Shown here piece after piece: positions 36,518 through 44,619 of a stretch of 64,000 nucleotides of DNA. The stretch is from Pseudoalteromonas rubra (GTDB taxonomy: Bacteria; Pseudomonadota; Gammaproteobacteria; Enterobacterales; Alteromonadaceae), in the NCBI RefSeq assembly GCF_000238295.3, contig NZ_AHCD03000043.1:1-64000 (forward strand), written 5' to 3'. Below the pieces are notes generated by a model. That model was not told where the DNA came from, did not search any database, and saw nothing but the letters and a program-made list of their open reading frames with translations. Position numbers and translations under genes: made by a program. Every line of letters starts with the position of its first letter. Positions within the stretch are counted from its first letter, which is position 1.

Positions 36518-37590
36518 GTGAGCCTGCCCAGTCACCCAGAGGACGGCGAGTTCGGGTTGAAGCTGCCCCACAGGCTGCCCAGCCAGCAACAGAACCCGAC
36601 GATACGCAACAAGCCCGGCGAATAGACGAAAGCGCGGAGCACATCGAGGTTGGGACATCACACGTCCCGGAGGCGGCGCTGGATACTCAGTTGCAGACGC
36701 TCAATGTGGAAACCGTCACAAAACCGGTCAGCACCGGACTGACCTGGCGCAAATTATTGCTGCTGGGACTGGCCATTCTCATTCCAGTAGAAATGGGTCT
36801 GACATTGATCGAGGCGCTCAGCCGCAGTTGGCTGCTGGCCGGGTTGTACGGGGTGGTCATTGTGAGTGCGCTGGTTGTGCTGGGTAAGTTTTGCTGGTCG
36901 GAAGTACGCGCGCTTGGCAGGCTGAAAAAGTTGCAACAGCAACGCGTCGGGGCGCAAAGGTTAATGAGTAGCAACCAGATCGGAGAAGCGCAGGCCTGGT
37001 TGAAGCCGCTGTTAAAGCAGCATGATTCACAACAGGTTAGCCAGTTTATGGCGACAGTCCAGCCTCATTTTACCGATCAGGAAGTGCTGGCCTTATATGA
37101 CGCAACTTTATTAAAAGACCTGGACGAGCAGGCCCGGGCTTTGATAGCCCAGTTTGCCAGTACGTCAGCATTGATGGTGGCGATTAGCCCAATGGCCATT
37201 ACCGATATGCTGGCCGTGTTATGGCGGGGTGTTACGCTGATTGAGCGGATCAGCCAGTTGTACGGCATTAAACTGGGGTATCGCAGTCGCATTGAACTTT
37301 ATCGCTTGCTGCTCAAGCAGATCGTTTTTGTCGGTGCCAGTGAGTTGCTGAGCGATCTGGCTGCCACCAGCCTGGGAGCGGAGCTGCTGGGTAAATTGTC
37401 CGCACGCTCAGCACAGGGGCTCAGCGCCGGTGTGTTCACCGCCCGACTGGGTTATAAAGCCATGGACTTATGTCGGCCTATACCCGCTAAGGCGCCGGCT
37501 GCTGGATACTTGTCACAAACAGCGCGACAACTCGCAAACCTGTTAATTCGTCAGTCTTCTGACAAGTCGGAGGAGACCAATAAAAGTTAG
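36514..37590 (+). CDS. ycjF: YcjF-family inner-membrane protein (DUF697)
   Basis: A 358-residue protein. The first 80 residues are charged and Ala-rich. Two membrane segments follow (LLLLGLAILIPVEMGLTLIEAL and LLAGLYGVVIVSALVVLG), then the DUF697 region (SPMAITDMLAVLWRGVTLIERI...LGYRSRIELYRLL). The function is unknown; it is co-transcribed with ycjX in psp loci. Confidence 0.91.
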   Translation: MSEPAQSPRGRRVRVEAAPQAAQPATEPDDTQQARRIDESAEHIEVGTSHVPEAALDTQLQTLNVETVTKPVSTGLTWRKLLLLGLAILIPVEMGLTLIEALSRSWLLAGLYGVVIVSALVVLGKFCWSEVRALGRLKKLQQQRVGAQRLMSSNQIGEAQAWLKPLLKQHDSQQVSQFMATVQPHFTDQEVLALYDATLLKDLDEQARALIAQFASTSALMVAISPMAITDMLAVLWRGVTLIERISQLYGIKLGYRSRIELYRLLLKQIVFVGASELLSDLAATSLGAELLGKLSARSAQGLSAGVFTARLGYKAMDLCRPIPAKAPAAGYLSQTARQLANLLIRQSSDKSEETNKS

Positions 37591-37606
37591 TGTGTAAGTA
37601 CACACT
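37589..37606. repeat. 18-bp palindrome right after ycjF
   Basis: AGTGTGTA-AG-TACACACT, which overlaps the ycjF stop codon. A second, shorter inverted repeat (ACCCGAG at 37675-37681 with CTCGGGT at 37695-37701) lies nearer to the next gene. Both could be operators for the lyase gene; no known factor is clearly indicated. Confidence 0.5.
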
Positions 37607-37614
37607 TATTCTTC

Positions 37615-37655
37615 GGGGTTTAATATGAAAGAAAACCCTGGCTTTTCCTATTTTT
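37615..37655 (+). terminator. Weak candidate terminator of the psp operon
   Basis: GGGTTT (37616-37621) pairs with AAACCC (37633-37638) and is followed by a T-rich tract (CTTTTCCTATTTTT). Confidence 0.35.
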
Positions 37656-37790
37656 CATGACAACTTATGTGTACACCCGAGTGAATTTAACCGGCTCGGG
37701 TTAGCCATCTGCGCGTCCGGCACGCTTGTACATTTTTGTGCCATGGAATATCTAATTAGTATTCATCCGAATAACAAAAATAGGCAAGCA

Positions 37791-38969
37791 ATGAAGAAGT
37801 TACACGATCAGACCAATTGTATTCATGGTCCACACCACTTTGATGATCCACATGGTGCACTGACGGCACCTCTGTATCAGAGTTCAACGTTCAAGTTTAA
37901 AGACGCGGCACAGGGGGCTGCGCGTTTTGCCGGTGAAGAGGCTGGCTATATCTATACCCGCCTTGGCAACCCCACCACCCGAGAGCTGGAAGAAAAACTC
38001 GCTCAGCTGGAAGAAATGGAAGATGCTGCGGCCACTGCAACTGGCATGGGCGCTGTATCCGCTTCCGTGCTGAGCTTTTTACAGCAAGGCGATCACCTGA
38101 TTGCATCCAAAGCCCTGTATGGATGTAGCTTCGCTTTATTTGCGCACATGTTGCCCAAATTCGGTATCGAGGTGACCTTTGTTGATATGACCGATCCACA
38201 GGCACTGGCCGACGCGGTGCAGCCAAACAGTAAGATGTTATTTGCCGAAACACCGATCAATCCAAATATGACGGTATTGGATTTGGCAATGTTGGGGCAG
38301 TTTGCTCAGCAGCATAAGTTGATCAGTGTGGTAGACAACACCTTTATGACGCCATTACTGCAAAAACCCAAGCATTTTGGCATCGACATTGTGATCCACA
38401 GTGCCACCAAGTACCTCAACGGACATGGCGACGTAGTAGCAGGCATTGTGTGTGGCAGCGCAGAGCATATCGAACTTATCAAACTGACTGTACTGAAAGA
38501 CATCGGCGCGACCATCAGCCCACACGATGCCTGGCTTATCAATCGTGGCCTGAAAACCTTGCATGTGCGCGTTGCACGTCACTGCGAAAATGCACAGAAA
38601 GTGGCTGAGTTTCTTGATGGCCATCCGAAGGTGGACACTGTTTACTACCCGGGTTTGCCGTCTCATCCAGGTTATCGATTCCTTGGTGAGCAAATGAAAG
38701 GGGCTGGTGGTGTCATTGCATTTGAGATCAAAGGTGGGGTCAGTGACGGCGAGAAGTTTATTAATGCCACTGAGTTATGCACTCTGGCCGTGAGTCTGGG
38801 CGATCCAGAAACGCTGATCCAGCATCCGGCATCGATGACACACTCTCCCTACACACCTGAAGAGCGTCAGGCCGCTGGGATTTCTGATGGCCTGATCCGC
38901 ATTTCTGTGGGACTTGAAGCGGTCGAAGATATCATCGCGGACCTAGAAAATGCGTTTTTGTGTATATAA
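37791..38969 (+). CDS. megL: Methionine gamma-lyase (PLP-dependent)
   Basis: A 392-residue enzyme of the Cys/Met metabolism PLP family, predicted to split methionine into methanethiol, ammonia and 2-oxobutyrate. The PLP lysine is in HSATKYLNGHGD and the phosphate-binding YTRLGNPT is present. The loop YGCSF carries the Cys characteristic of methionine gamma-lyases (Cys116 in Pseudomonas putida), which separates it from cystathionine lyases; that distinction is from family knowledge. I chose the ATG at 37791 (MKKLHDQTNCIHGPHH) over an ATG at 37743 because the N terminus aligns with the family. The ribosome site is weak. It stands alone, with possible operators upstream. Confidence 0.87.
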   Translation: MKKLHDQTNCIHGPHHFDDPHGALTAPLYQSSTFKFKDAAQGAARFAGEEAGYIYTRLGNPTTRELEEKLAQLEEMEDAAATATGMGAVSASVLSFLQQGDHLIASKALYGCSFALFAHMLPKFGIEVTFVDMTDPQALADAVQPNSKMLFAETPINPNMTVLDLAMLGQFAQQHKLISVVDNTFMTPLLQKPKHFGIDIVIHSATKYLNGHGDVVAGIVCGSAEHIELIKLTVLKDIGATISPHDAWLINRGLKTLHVRVARHCENAQKVAEFLDGHPKVDTVYYPGLPSHPGYRFLGEQMKGAGGVIAFEIKGGVSDGEKFINATELCTLAVSLGDPETLIQHPASMTHSPYTPEERQAAGISDGLIRISVGLEAVEDIIADLENAFLCI

Positions 38970-38978
38970 TTATTTACA
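38961..38978 (+). promoter_or_regulatory. TyrR-like box, overlapping the end of megL
   Basis: TGTATA-N6-TTTACA, one mismatch from the TyrR consensus TGTAAA-N6-TTTACA. It is 205 bases before phhA. Confidence 0.5.
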
Positions 38979-39034
38979 CTTTAATGCCATCTAGACCCCA
39001 TAAAATATAGGGTGTATGTTTTTGTGTCTATTTG

Positions 39035-39052
39035 TGTAATTTAAAGTGTACA
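39035..39052 (+). promoter_or_regulatory. TyrR/PhhR-like box upstream of phhA
   Basis: TGTAAT-N6-TGTACA, two mismatches from the TyrR consensus, 130 bases before phhA. Its pairing with the box at 38961 (74 bases, about seven helical turns) suits cooperative binding. TyrR-family control of phhA is known in related bacteria. Confidence 0.5.
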
Positions 39053-39182
39053 AAAATGACCTTTCTGACCAGGCCGATTTCAGGCCTGGCTATTAAACTT
39101 TTCCTCACTTTTACATAGTATCCGGATAACACTTTGACGCGTTGTTTTTATTCAAATGCGACGCATTACCAAGAAGGTTACT

Positions 39183-39980
39183 ATGGCTAAATCGAGTAAA
39201 TACACGTCTAAGCAGCCCAACGAACAGGGCCTGATCGAGTGGACAGAAGAAGAAAATCAGATCTGGTCTGAGCTGGTTGCCAGACAGCTTGAGTGCATTA
39301 AAGGCAAAGCGTGTGATGAATATCTCGAAGGCCTGCAAAAAATCAATTTACCTCACGATCGTATTCCGCAGTTGCATGAACTGAATGAGGCACTGGAGCG
39401 TGAAACGGGTTGGCAGGTTGCGCCAGTCCCCGCGTTGATCGACTTTGATGAGTTTTTCCGTCTTCTTGCCAATAAACAATTTCCGGTGGCAACTTTTATC
39501 CGTAGCCGCGAGGAGTTTGATTATCTGCAGGAACCGGATATTTTCCACGAAATTTTCGGCCATTGTGCCATGCTGACCAATCCTGCCTTTGCTGAGTTTA
39601 CGCATAGATACGGTCAGTTAGGCTATGCAGCTGAGAAAAAAGACCGTGTCTATCTGGCACGCCTTTACTGGTTCACCGTTGAGTTTGGTCTGATGCAAAC
39701 TGATGATGGCCTGCGTATTTATGGCGGTGGGATCTTGTCGAGCCCGGGTGAGACCCAGTATGTGTATAGTGGTGAGCCAGAGATCAAACCGTTAGAAGTA
39801 CTTGATGTACTGCGTACACCATATCGTATTGATATTATGCAGCCTTTATATTATACCATTAACGCCATTGATGATTTGTTTGAAATCTCACAAATGGATA
39901 TTATGGCGCTTGTACGTAAAGCCAAAGAGCTGGGCCTGTTTGAGCCTAAGTTTCCACCTAAAAACAAACTAGCAAGTTAA
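39183..39980 (+). CDS. phhA: Phenylalanine 4-monooxygenase
   Basis: A 265-residue monomeric-type phenylalanine hydroxylase that converts Phe to Tyr with tetrahydropterin and O2. Iron ligands are visible: the two His in [13 protein letters not shown] and the Glu in [10 protein letters not shown] chose the ATG at 39183 ([11 protein letters not shown]) because AAGAAGG lies just upstream; an ATG at 39156 has no such site. Followed after 10 bases by the pterin-recycling enzyme. Confidence 0.94.
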   Translation: MAKSSKYTSKQPNEQGLIEWTEEENQIWSELVARQLECIKGKACDEYLEGLQKINLPHDRIPQLHELNEALERETGWQVAPVPALIDFDEFFRLLANKQFPVATFIRSREEFDYLQEPDIFHEIFGHCAMLTNPAFAEFTHRYGQLGYAAEKKDRVYLARLYWFTVEFGLMQTDDGLRIYGGGILSSPGETQYVYSGEPEIKPLEVLDVLRTPYRIDIMQPLYYTINAIDDLFEISQMDIMALVRKAKELGLFEPKFPPKNKLAS

Positions 39981-39990
39981 GGATTTATTG

Positions 39991-40335
39991 ATGTCTGATT
40001 TAAGTGCACAAAAATGTGAAGCGTGTCGTGCGGATGCGCCTAAAGTGTCAGATGCCGAATTAGCTGAACTGATCAAGCTGATCCCGGATTGGGTGCCAGA
40101 AGTACGTGATGGCATTATGCAGCTTGAACGTGTTTATAAGTTCAAGAACTTCAAGCAAGCCATTGCATTCACTAACAAAGTAGGTGATATGGCGGAGGAT
40201 GAAGGCCATCACCCAGGTCTGCTGACTGAGTGGGGCAAAGTGACCGTAACTTGGTGGAGCCACTCTATCAAAGGTCTGCACAAAAATGACTTCATCTGTG
40301 CGGCGAAAACCGATGAGATCTTTGCTGCGCTGTAA
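39991..40335 (+). CDS. phhB: Pterin-4a-carbinolamine dehydratase
   Basis: A 114-residue protein that dehydrates the carbinolamine cofactor product of PhhA so that it can be reduced again. The motif [23 protein letters not shown] carries the catalytic His pair. The ATG at 39991 follows AAGGA; an in-frame TTG directly before it is not needed. In operon with phhA. Confidence 0.94.
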   Translation: MSDLSAQKCEACRADAPKVSDAELAELIKLIPDWVPEVRDGIMQLERVYKFKNFKQAIAFTNKVGDMAEDEGHHPGLLTEWGKVTVTWWSHSIKGLHKNDFICAAKTDEIFAAL

Positions 40336-40351
40336 GGCGTCAGGTAAAAAA

Positions 40352-40378
40352 GAAAAGGCGCTTTATGCGCCTTTTTTA
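40352..40378. terminator. Bidirectional rho-independent terminator (phhB / barA)
   Basis: AAAAGGCGC, loop TTTAT, GCGCCTTTTTT. The A-run and T-run flanking the stem suit both converging genes. Confidence 0.9.
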
Positions 40379-40429
40379 ATGCCTGTTAGGCTGTCGAAGC
40401 AGAGCTGATAGCCTTATATTGTACGTGTG

Positions 40430-43207
40430 CTAATGCGTAAGCGTCGGTCCCGATACTGTTTGTGAATCCCGCTCTAAATGTTCCAGTTCATCAATTAGCT
40501 CTAGTAATTCTGGTTCAATATAATCAAAATCACGTGATTGTTTTAATGCCGTTTCCAGCGTTTCGGCCAGGTTCTTGAGCGTGGGGACGCCGGTATAACA
40601 GCAGGCGCCATGAAACTTGTGGATCACGGTCAGTAAAGTTTGGGTGTCTTCCTGTTGTGCAGAGCCATTCAGTTGCTCTAAGGTTTCGGGCACACTCTGC
40701 AACAGCATATCCAGCATTTCCAGCGCCAGTTCAGGTTTATTGCCTGCACGTTGCAATGCCAGCTCCCAGTCCAGCAAATGGCTTTCAAACGGGGCAATGC
40801 TGGCAACCTGAGGTTGTTGCGTCTTTTGTTTTTCCGGTGGCAGCGAAGGGCTGTGATCACAAATGATCTGACGTAACATATCTTCGTCTATAGGCTTTGT
40901 CATATAGCCGTTGAAGCCGTCTTTGATCAATTGCTCTTTTTCGCCAGTCAACGCATGGGCTGTTACCGCAATGATCGGGGTATCGTCATTCAGTGACGAT
41001 TCTTTGATTGTTCGGCATGCTGTGATGCCATCCATAATCGGCATCTGAATATCCATAAAGATCAGGTCATACTTTTGTGATTTACAAAGGCTGACGGCCT
41101 GCGCGCCGTTGTGAGCTGTGTCTATGGTGTCTACTTGCTCTTCCAGCAAAGTATAAAGCAGCTTTAAATTGGCATCATTGTCATCGGCTATCATGACTTT
41201 GAGCGGTAAGTGCGCCAAGTCTGTATCATCAATCGACACACTGGGGTGATCTAAGCGATAAGGTGCTGCGAGCATGTCGCACAGTTTGCGGTGATGCATA
41301 GGTTTGCTAATACAGGCGTCGGCACCACTGCCAATTAACGACTCGCGCATGTTGTGAGAGATGGTATTCACCATCAGATACAGGTAATCCGCCATCTCTC
41401 TGGCCTGAGTAATATAGGCTTTTACGGTTTGCATATCGTCTACCGTTGCCATATTGCCGATCAGGCAGATGTCATACCTAAACTCTTGCTCTAATGCGGC
41501 GAAGAAAGTGTCTTCATTTTTACAGCAAGTGACCTGCATTGCCCAGTCTTCTAACTGAGCCTGAACGGCATTGCGGGTGTGCTCTTGCGGTTCAAAATAC
41601 AATACGCGTTTGTTCTCAAGCGGCTTAGTCGGCAGGTCGTCGTCGAACAAGCGGCTTGGCAGATTAAAAATGGCATTAAAGGTAAAGCAGGAGCCATTGC
41701 CCGGGGCAGAGTTCAGCGTGATGCGGCCACTCATGGCTTCAACAATGTGTTTAGTGATGATTAAGCCAAGCCCCGTGCCGCCGAACTTACGGGTAATACT
41801 GGAGTCGGCTTGCGCAAACGGGGTAAAGAGTGTGTCTTGTTTTTCCTGAGCGATGCCCAGCCCCGTATCACTGACAGAGATCAGGAGCGATGTCTGGCTA
41901 TCTCCTTTGAGGCGGTGGCTGATGTCGACTTTGACTGAGCCTTTTTCGGTAAACTTGACGGCATTGCTGATCAGGTTGATCAGCACCTGTTTAAAGCGCG
42001 TGGGGTCGCCGACCAGGTTGTCCGGTACCTGGCGATTAATGGCAATCGACAACTCCAGTTGCTTTTCGTAGGCACTGGGTGCGAGCAGCGTCATGACCTC
42101 ATTGACCGCATCTCTGAGCTGGAATTGGATACTTTCAAGCTCCATCGCGCCGGCTTCGAGTTTAGAGAAATCCAGAATGTCACTGATAATGGTCAACAAA
42201 CTGTTGGCAGATAACTCTATGGTATCCAGATAGTCTTTTTGATGTTTGTTGAGCGGGGTTTTATACAGTTGGCGGGTAAAGCCGATAACGCCGTTAAGCG
42301 GGGTTCTTAATTCATGACTCATTTTAGCCAGGAAGTCTGATTTCACCCGGTTGGCAACCTGTGCTTCTTTTTTGGCAATGTTCAGCTGAATGTTCTGAGT
42401 TTCATACTGTTCCAGTGTTTCCCGATAATCGCAGGTCGCTTGATCTATGTGCTTTTGCATCTCATCGCGTTGCAACACCATTTTTTCACTGATGGTGATC
42501 AGCCCTTCACGGAGTAAGTCAAACTCGCCCTGCATCGGCTGTTCTACACCGATTTTGGTTTTGCCTTCAAGGAGCTTATCTGTGGCCAGGAGTAAATGGG
42601 ACAGGGGCGTTGAGAACATCCGGCTCAGCCGGGTCGAGACAAAGGCACTGAGCAACAAGGCCACCATAATGATGGCACCACTGAACAGCAGGGCCTGTTG
42701 CTGGCCAATGATGGCTTGATCTTTACTGAGTTCTATCATCAGCACAGCGGTGGTGCGGGTATGGGCATTTTGCCAGTCGGAGGCAGGCTGTTGCTGTAAT
42801 TTCACCGGCGCAAAAATAATGTACCTGTTGAGATACTGGACGATTTCGGTTGCATGTAACTCAGTCACATTGCCACGATAATGCAGCTGATTAAAATCAT
42901 TGTGGTAGTTACTGGTCAAAAGCAATTGATTGTCTTCATTGAACAGCGCGATGCTATTGACGAAATTACCATGCTGATTGTGCGTAGTGGTGATCACCCG
43001 ATGCAGTCTGGCTTTATCTTTGTCGGCCAGCGGTTGCTCCACGGTCATTGCCAGTGTATTGGCCAGGCTGGTGCCCTGTTGCTTGAGGATTTGTTCAAGC
43101 TCAACGTAACGATTTATAGTAAAATAGCCGCCAAGTACCAGGCCGATTAACACCGTTGGGATCAGGGTCAACACTAATACGCTGTCGCGCAAACTCAATT
43201 TAGACAT
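40430..43207 (-). CDS. barA: Hybrid sensor histidine kinase BarA
   Basis: A 925-residue tripartite kinase. Membrane helix at about residues 8-28, periplasmic sensor to about 165, second helix about 170-190, HAMP, HisKA (KMSHELRTPLNGVIGF) and HATPase (LISNAVKFTEKG; GTGLGL). Then come a degenerate first receiver (RYDICLIGNMA has no phospho-acceptor Asp at the expected place), an intact receiver (DLIFMDIQMPIMDG) and a C-terminal Hpt (HKFHGACCYTG). BarA signals to the regulator UvrY/GacA and thereby CsrA-controlled metabolism. Its position divergent from rlmD-relA is conserved in gammaproteobacteria. Confidence 0.94.
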   Translation of the reverse strand: MSKLSLRDSVLVLTLIPTVLIGLVLGGYFTINRYVELEQILKQQGTSLANTLAMTVEQPLADKDKARLHRVITTTHNQHGNFVNSIALFNEDNQLLLTSNYHNDFNQLHYRGNVTELHATEIVQYLNRYIIFAPVKLQQQPASDWQNAHTRTTAVLMIELSKDQAIIGQQQALLFSGAIIMVALLLSAFVSTRLSRMFSTPLSHLLLATDKLLEGKTKIGVEQPMQGEFDLLREGLITISEKMVLQRDEMQKHIDQATCDYRETLEQYETQNIQLNIAKKEAQVANRVKSDFLAKMSHELRTPLNGVIGFTRQLYKTPLNKHQKDYLDTIELSANSLLTIISDILDFSKLEAGAMELESIQFQLRDAVNEVMTLLAPSAYEKQLELSIAINRQVPDNLVGDPTRFKQVLINLISNAVKFTEKGSVKVDISHRLKGDSQTSLLISVSDTGLGIAQEKQDTLFTPFAQADSSITRKFGGTGLGLIITKHIVEAMSGRITLNSAPGNGSCFTFNAIFNLPSRLFDDDLPTKPLENKRVLYFEPQEHTRNAVQAQLEDWAMQVTCCKNEDTFFAALEQEFRYDICLIGNMATVDDMQTVKAYITQAREMADYLYLMVNTISHNMRESLIGSGADACISKPMHHRKLCDMLAAPYRLDHPSVSIDDTDLAHLPLKVMIADDNDANLKLLYTLLEEQVDTIDTAHNGAQAVSLCKSQKYDLIFMDIQMPIMDGITACRTIKESSLNDDTPIIAVTAHALTGEKEQLIKDGFNGYMTKPIDEDMLRQIICDHSPSLPPEKQKTQQPQVASIAPFESHLLDWELALQRAGNKPELALEMLDMLLQSVPETLEQLNGSAQQEDTQTLLTVIHKFHGACCYTGVPTLKNLAETLETALKQSRDFDYIEPELLELIDELEHLERDSQTVSGPTLTH

Positions 43208-43289
43208 AAATTGGATGTAAAACAGTAAGTAGTCTGAGTCCTAGAGTATCGAGTTAACGGGTGTTTAGCAATCTTATAGGGGCGGCAAT

Positions 43290-44615
43290 ATGGCACAAAT
43301 ATTTCGTGCTGGAAAATCTTCTAAACAACGTAGTAAGCAAGTCGAGACAGTTGAGCTACAAATCGACTCGTTAGATCACCAGGGGCGAGGTGTATGCAGA
43401 CATCAGGGTAAAGTCGGCTTTGTCGATGGCGCATTGAGTTCAGAGCGGGTTAAAGCGCGCATCCATGCCCAGAAAAGTCGTGTTTTCGAAGCGCGCACCG
43501 TCAAAGTACTTACACCTAGTGATCAGCGGGTTACGCCATTTTGTGAGTACTATCAACAGTGTGGTGGCTGCTCGTTGCAACACCTGGACGCCAGCGCGCA
43601 GCTGGTTCACAAACAGCAAGCGGTGAGTGCTTTGTTTGACAAATTTGCCGGTGCAACTGACCTGCCCTGGATGTCACCTTTGACAGGCCAGACGCGTCAT
43701 TATCGTCGTGCAGCGCGCATCGCCTGTATTTATGATAAACAAACCGATCAGGTTAAATTGGGTTTTCGGGCAGCAGGGTCAAAGAAGATTATCGAAATTG
43801 ACCACTGTGGGGTGATGGTCGATGCCTTTGCTGATGGCTTTGATGCGTTACGGCAGGTCCTAAATAGTCATCCGGAGCTGCGCAGCGTCAGCCACATCCA
43901 GCTGTGTGCGGCCGACAATGGCGCATTTGTGCTGTTTCGTCATACCCGCGTAGTCAGCGAGCAGGCGAAAGCGCATGTTGCTGAGCAGCTGGCGGTACAT
44001 AACTGGCAGCTTATCTGGGATGATGGCAAGACTGATCCGAGTTATGAAATATTGCCTGCTTATCAAAGTGCTGGCGTGACGTTTGAATTTAAACTCAATA
44101 ACTTTATTCAGGTTAACCGGGACATTAACGAGTTGATGCTAAAACAGGCACTGGACTGGCTGGCCTTGAGCGGCCAGGCGCGTCTGTTGGATCTGTTTTG
44201 TGGCATTGGTAACTTCTCGTTATTGCTGGCAAAACAAGCAAACGAAGTGGTTGCCGTTGAAGGGGTGGCTGAGTCGGTTGCAATGGCACGACAAAATGCG
44301 CACACTAACCACATCGACACAGTCACTTTTCATCAGTTTGATCTGACTCAGCCACTGACAGAAGCCACTTGGTTTCATGAAGCGCTGGACGTGCTGGTGT
44401 TAGACCCTTCACGCACGGGTGCTTATGAAGTGTTACGCCAGTTGCCGTTGACGCAATTTAAACAGGTATTGTACGTGTCCTGCGATCCGGTGACTATGGC
44501 CAGAGATGCGGCACTGCTGCTGGAAGCCGGCTTTGTGGTCGATAAAATAGGCTTAATGAATATGTTCCCACATACAGGACATATAGAAACCATGGCGTTG
44601 TTCCAAAGGAGGTAG
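43290..44615 (+). CDS. rlmD: 23S rRNA (uracil1939-C5)-methyltransferase RlmD
   Basis: A 441-residue SAM-dependent RNA methyltransferase. N-terminal TRAM domain (about residues 18-75), Fe-S cluster cysteines (CEYYQQCGGCSL), SAM site LLDLFCGIGNFSLLLA, and the catalytic Cys in VLYVSCDPVTMARD. AGGGG upstream of the ATG. Its last codons contain AAAGGAGG, which doubles as the relA ribosome site. Confidence 0.95.
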   Translation: MAQIFRAGKSSKQRSKQVETVELQIDSLDHQGRGVCRHQGKVGFVDGALSSERVKARIHAQKSRVFEARTVKVLTPSDQRVTPFCEYYQQCGGCSLQHLDASAQLVHKQQAVSALFDKFAGATDLPWMSPLTGQTRHYRRAARIACIYDKQTDQVKLGFRAAGSKKIIEIDHCGVMVDAFADGFDALRQVLNSHPELRSVSHIQLCAADNGAFVLFRHTRVVSEQAKAHVAEQLAVHNWQLIWDDGKTDPSYEILPAYQSAGVTFEFKLNNFIQVNRDINELMLKQALDWLALSGQARLLDLFCGIGNFSLLLAKQANEVVAVEGVAESVAMARQNAHTNHIDTVTFHQFDLTQPLTEATWFHEALDVLVLDPSRTGAYEVLRQLPLTQFKQVLYVSCDPVTMARDAALLLEAGFVVDKIGLMNMFPHTGHIETMALFQRR

Positions 44616-44619
44616 TCAT

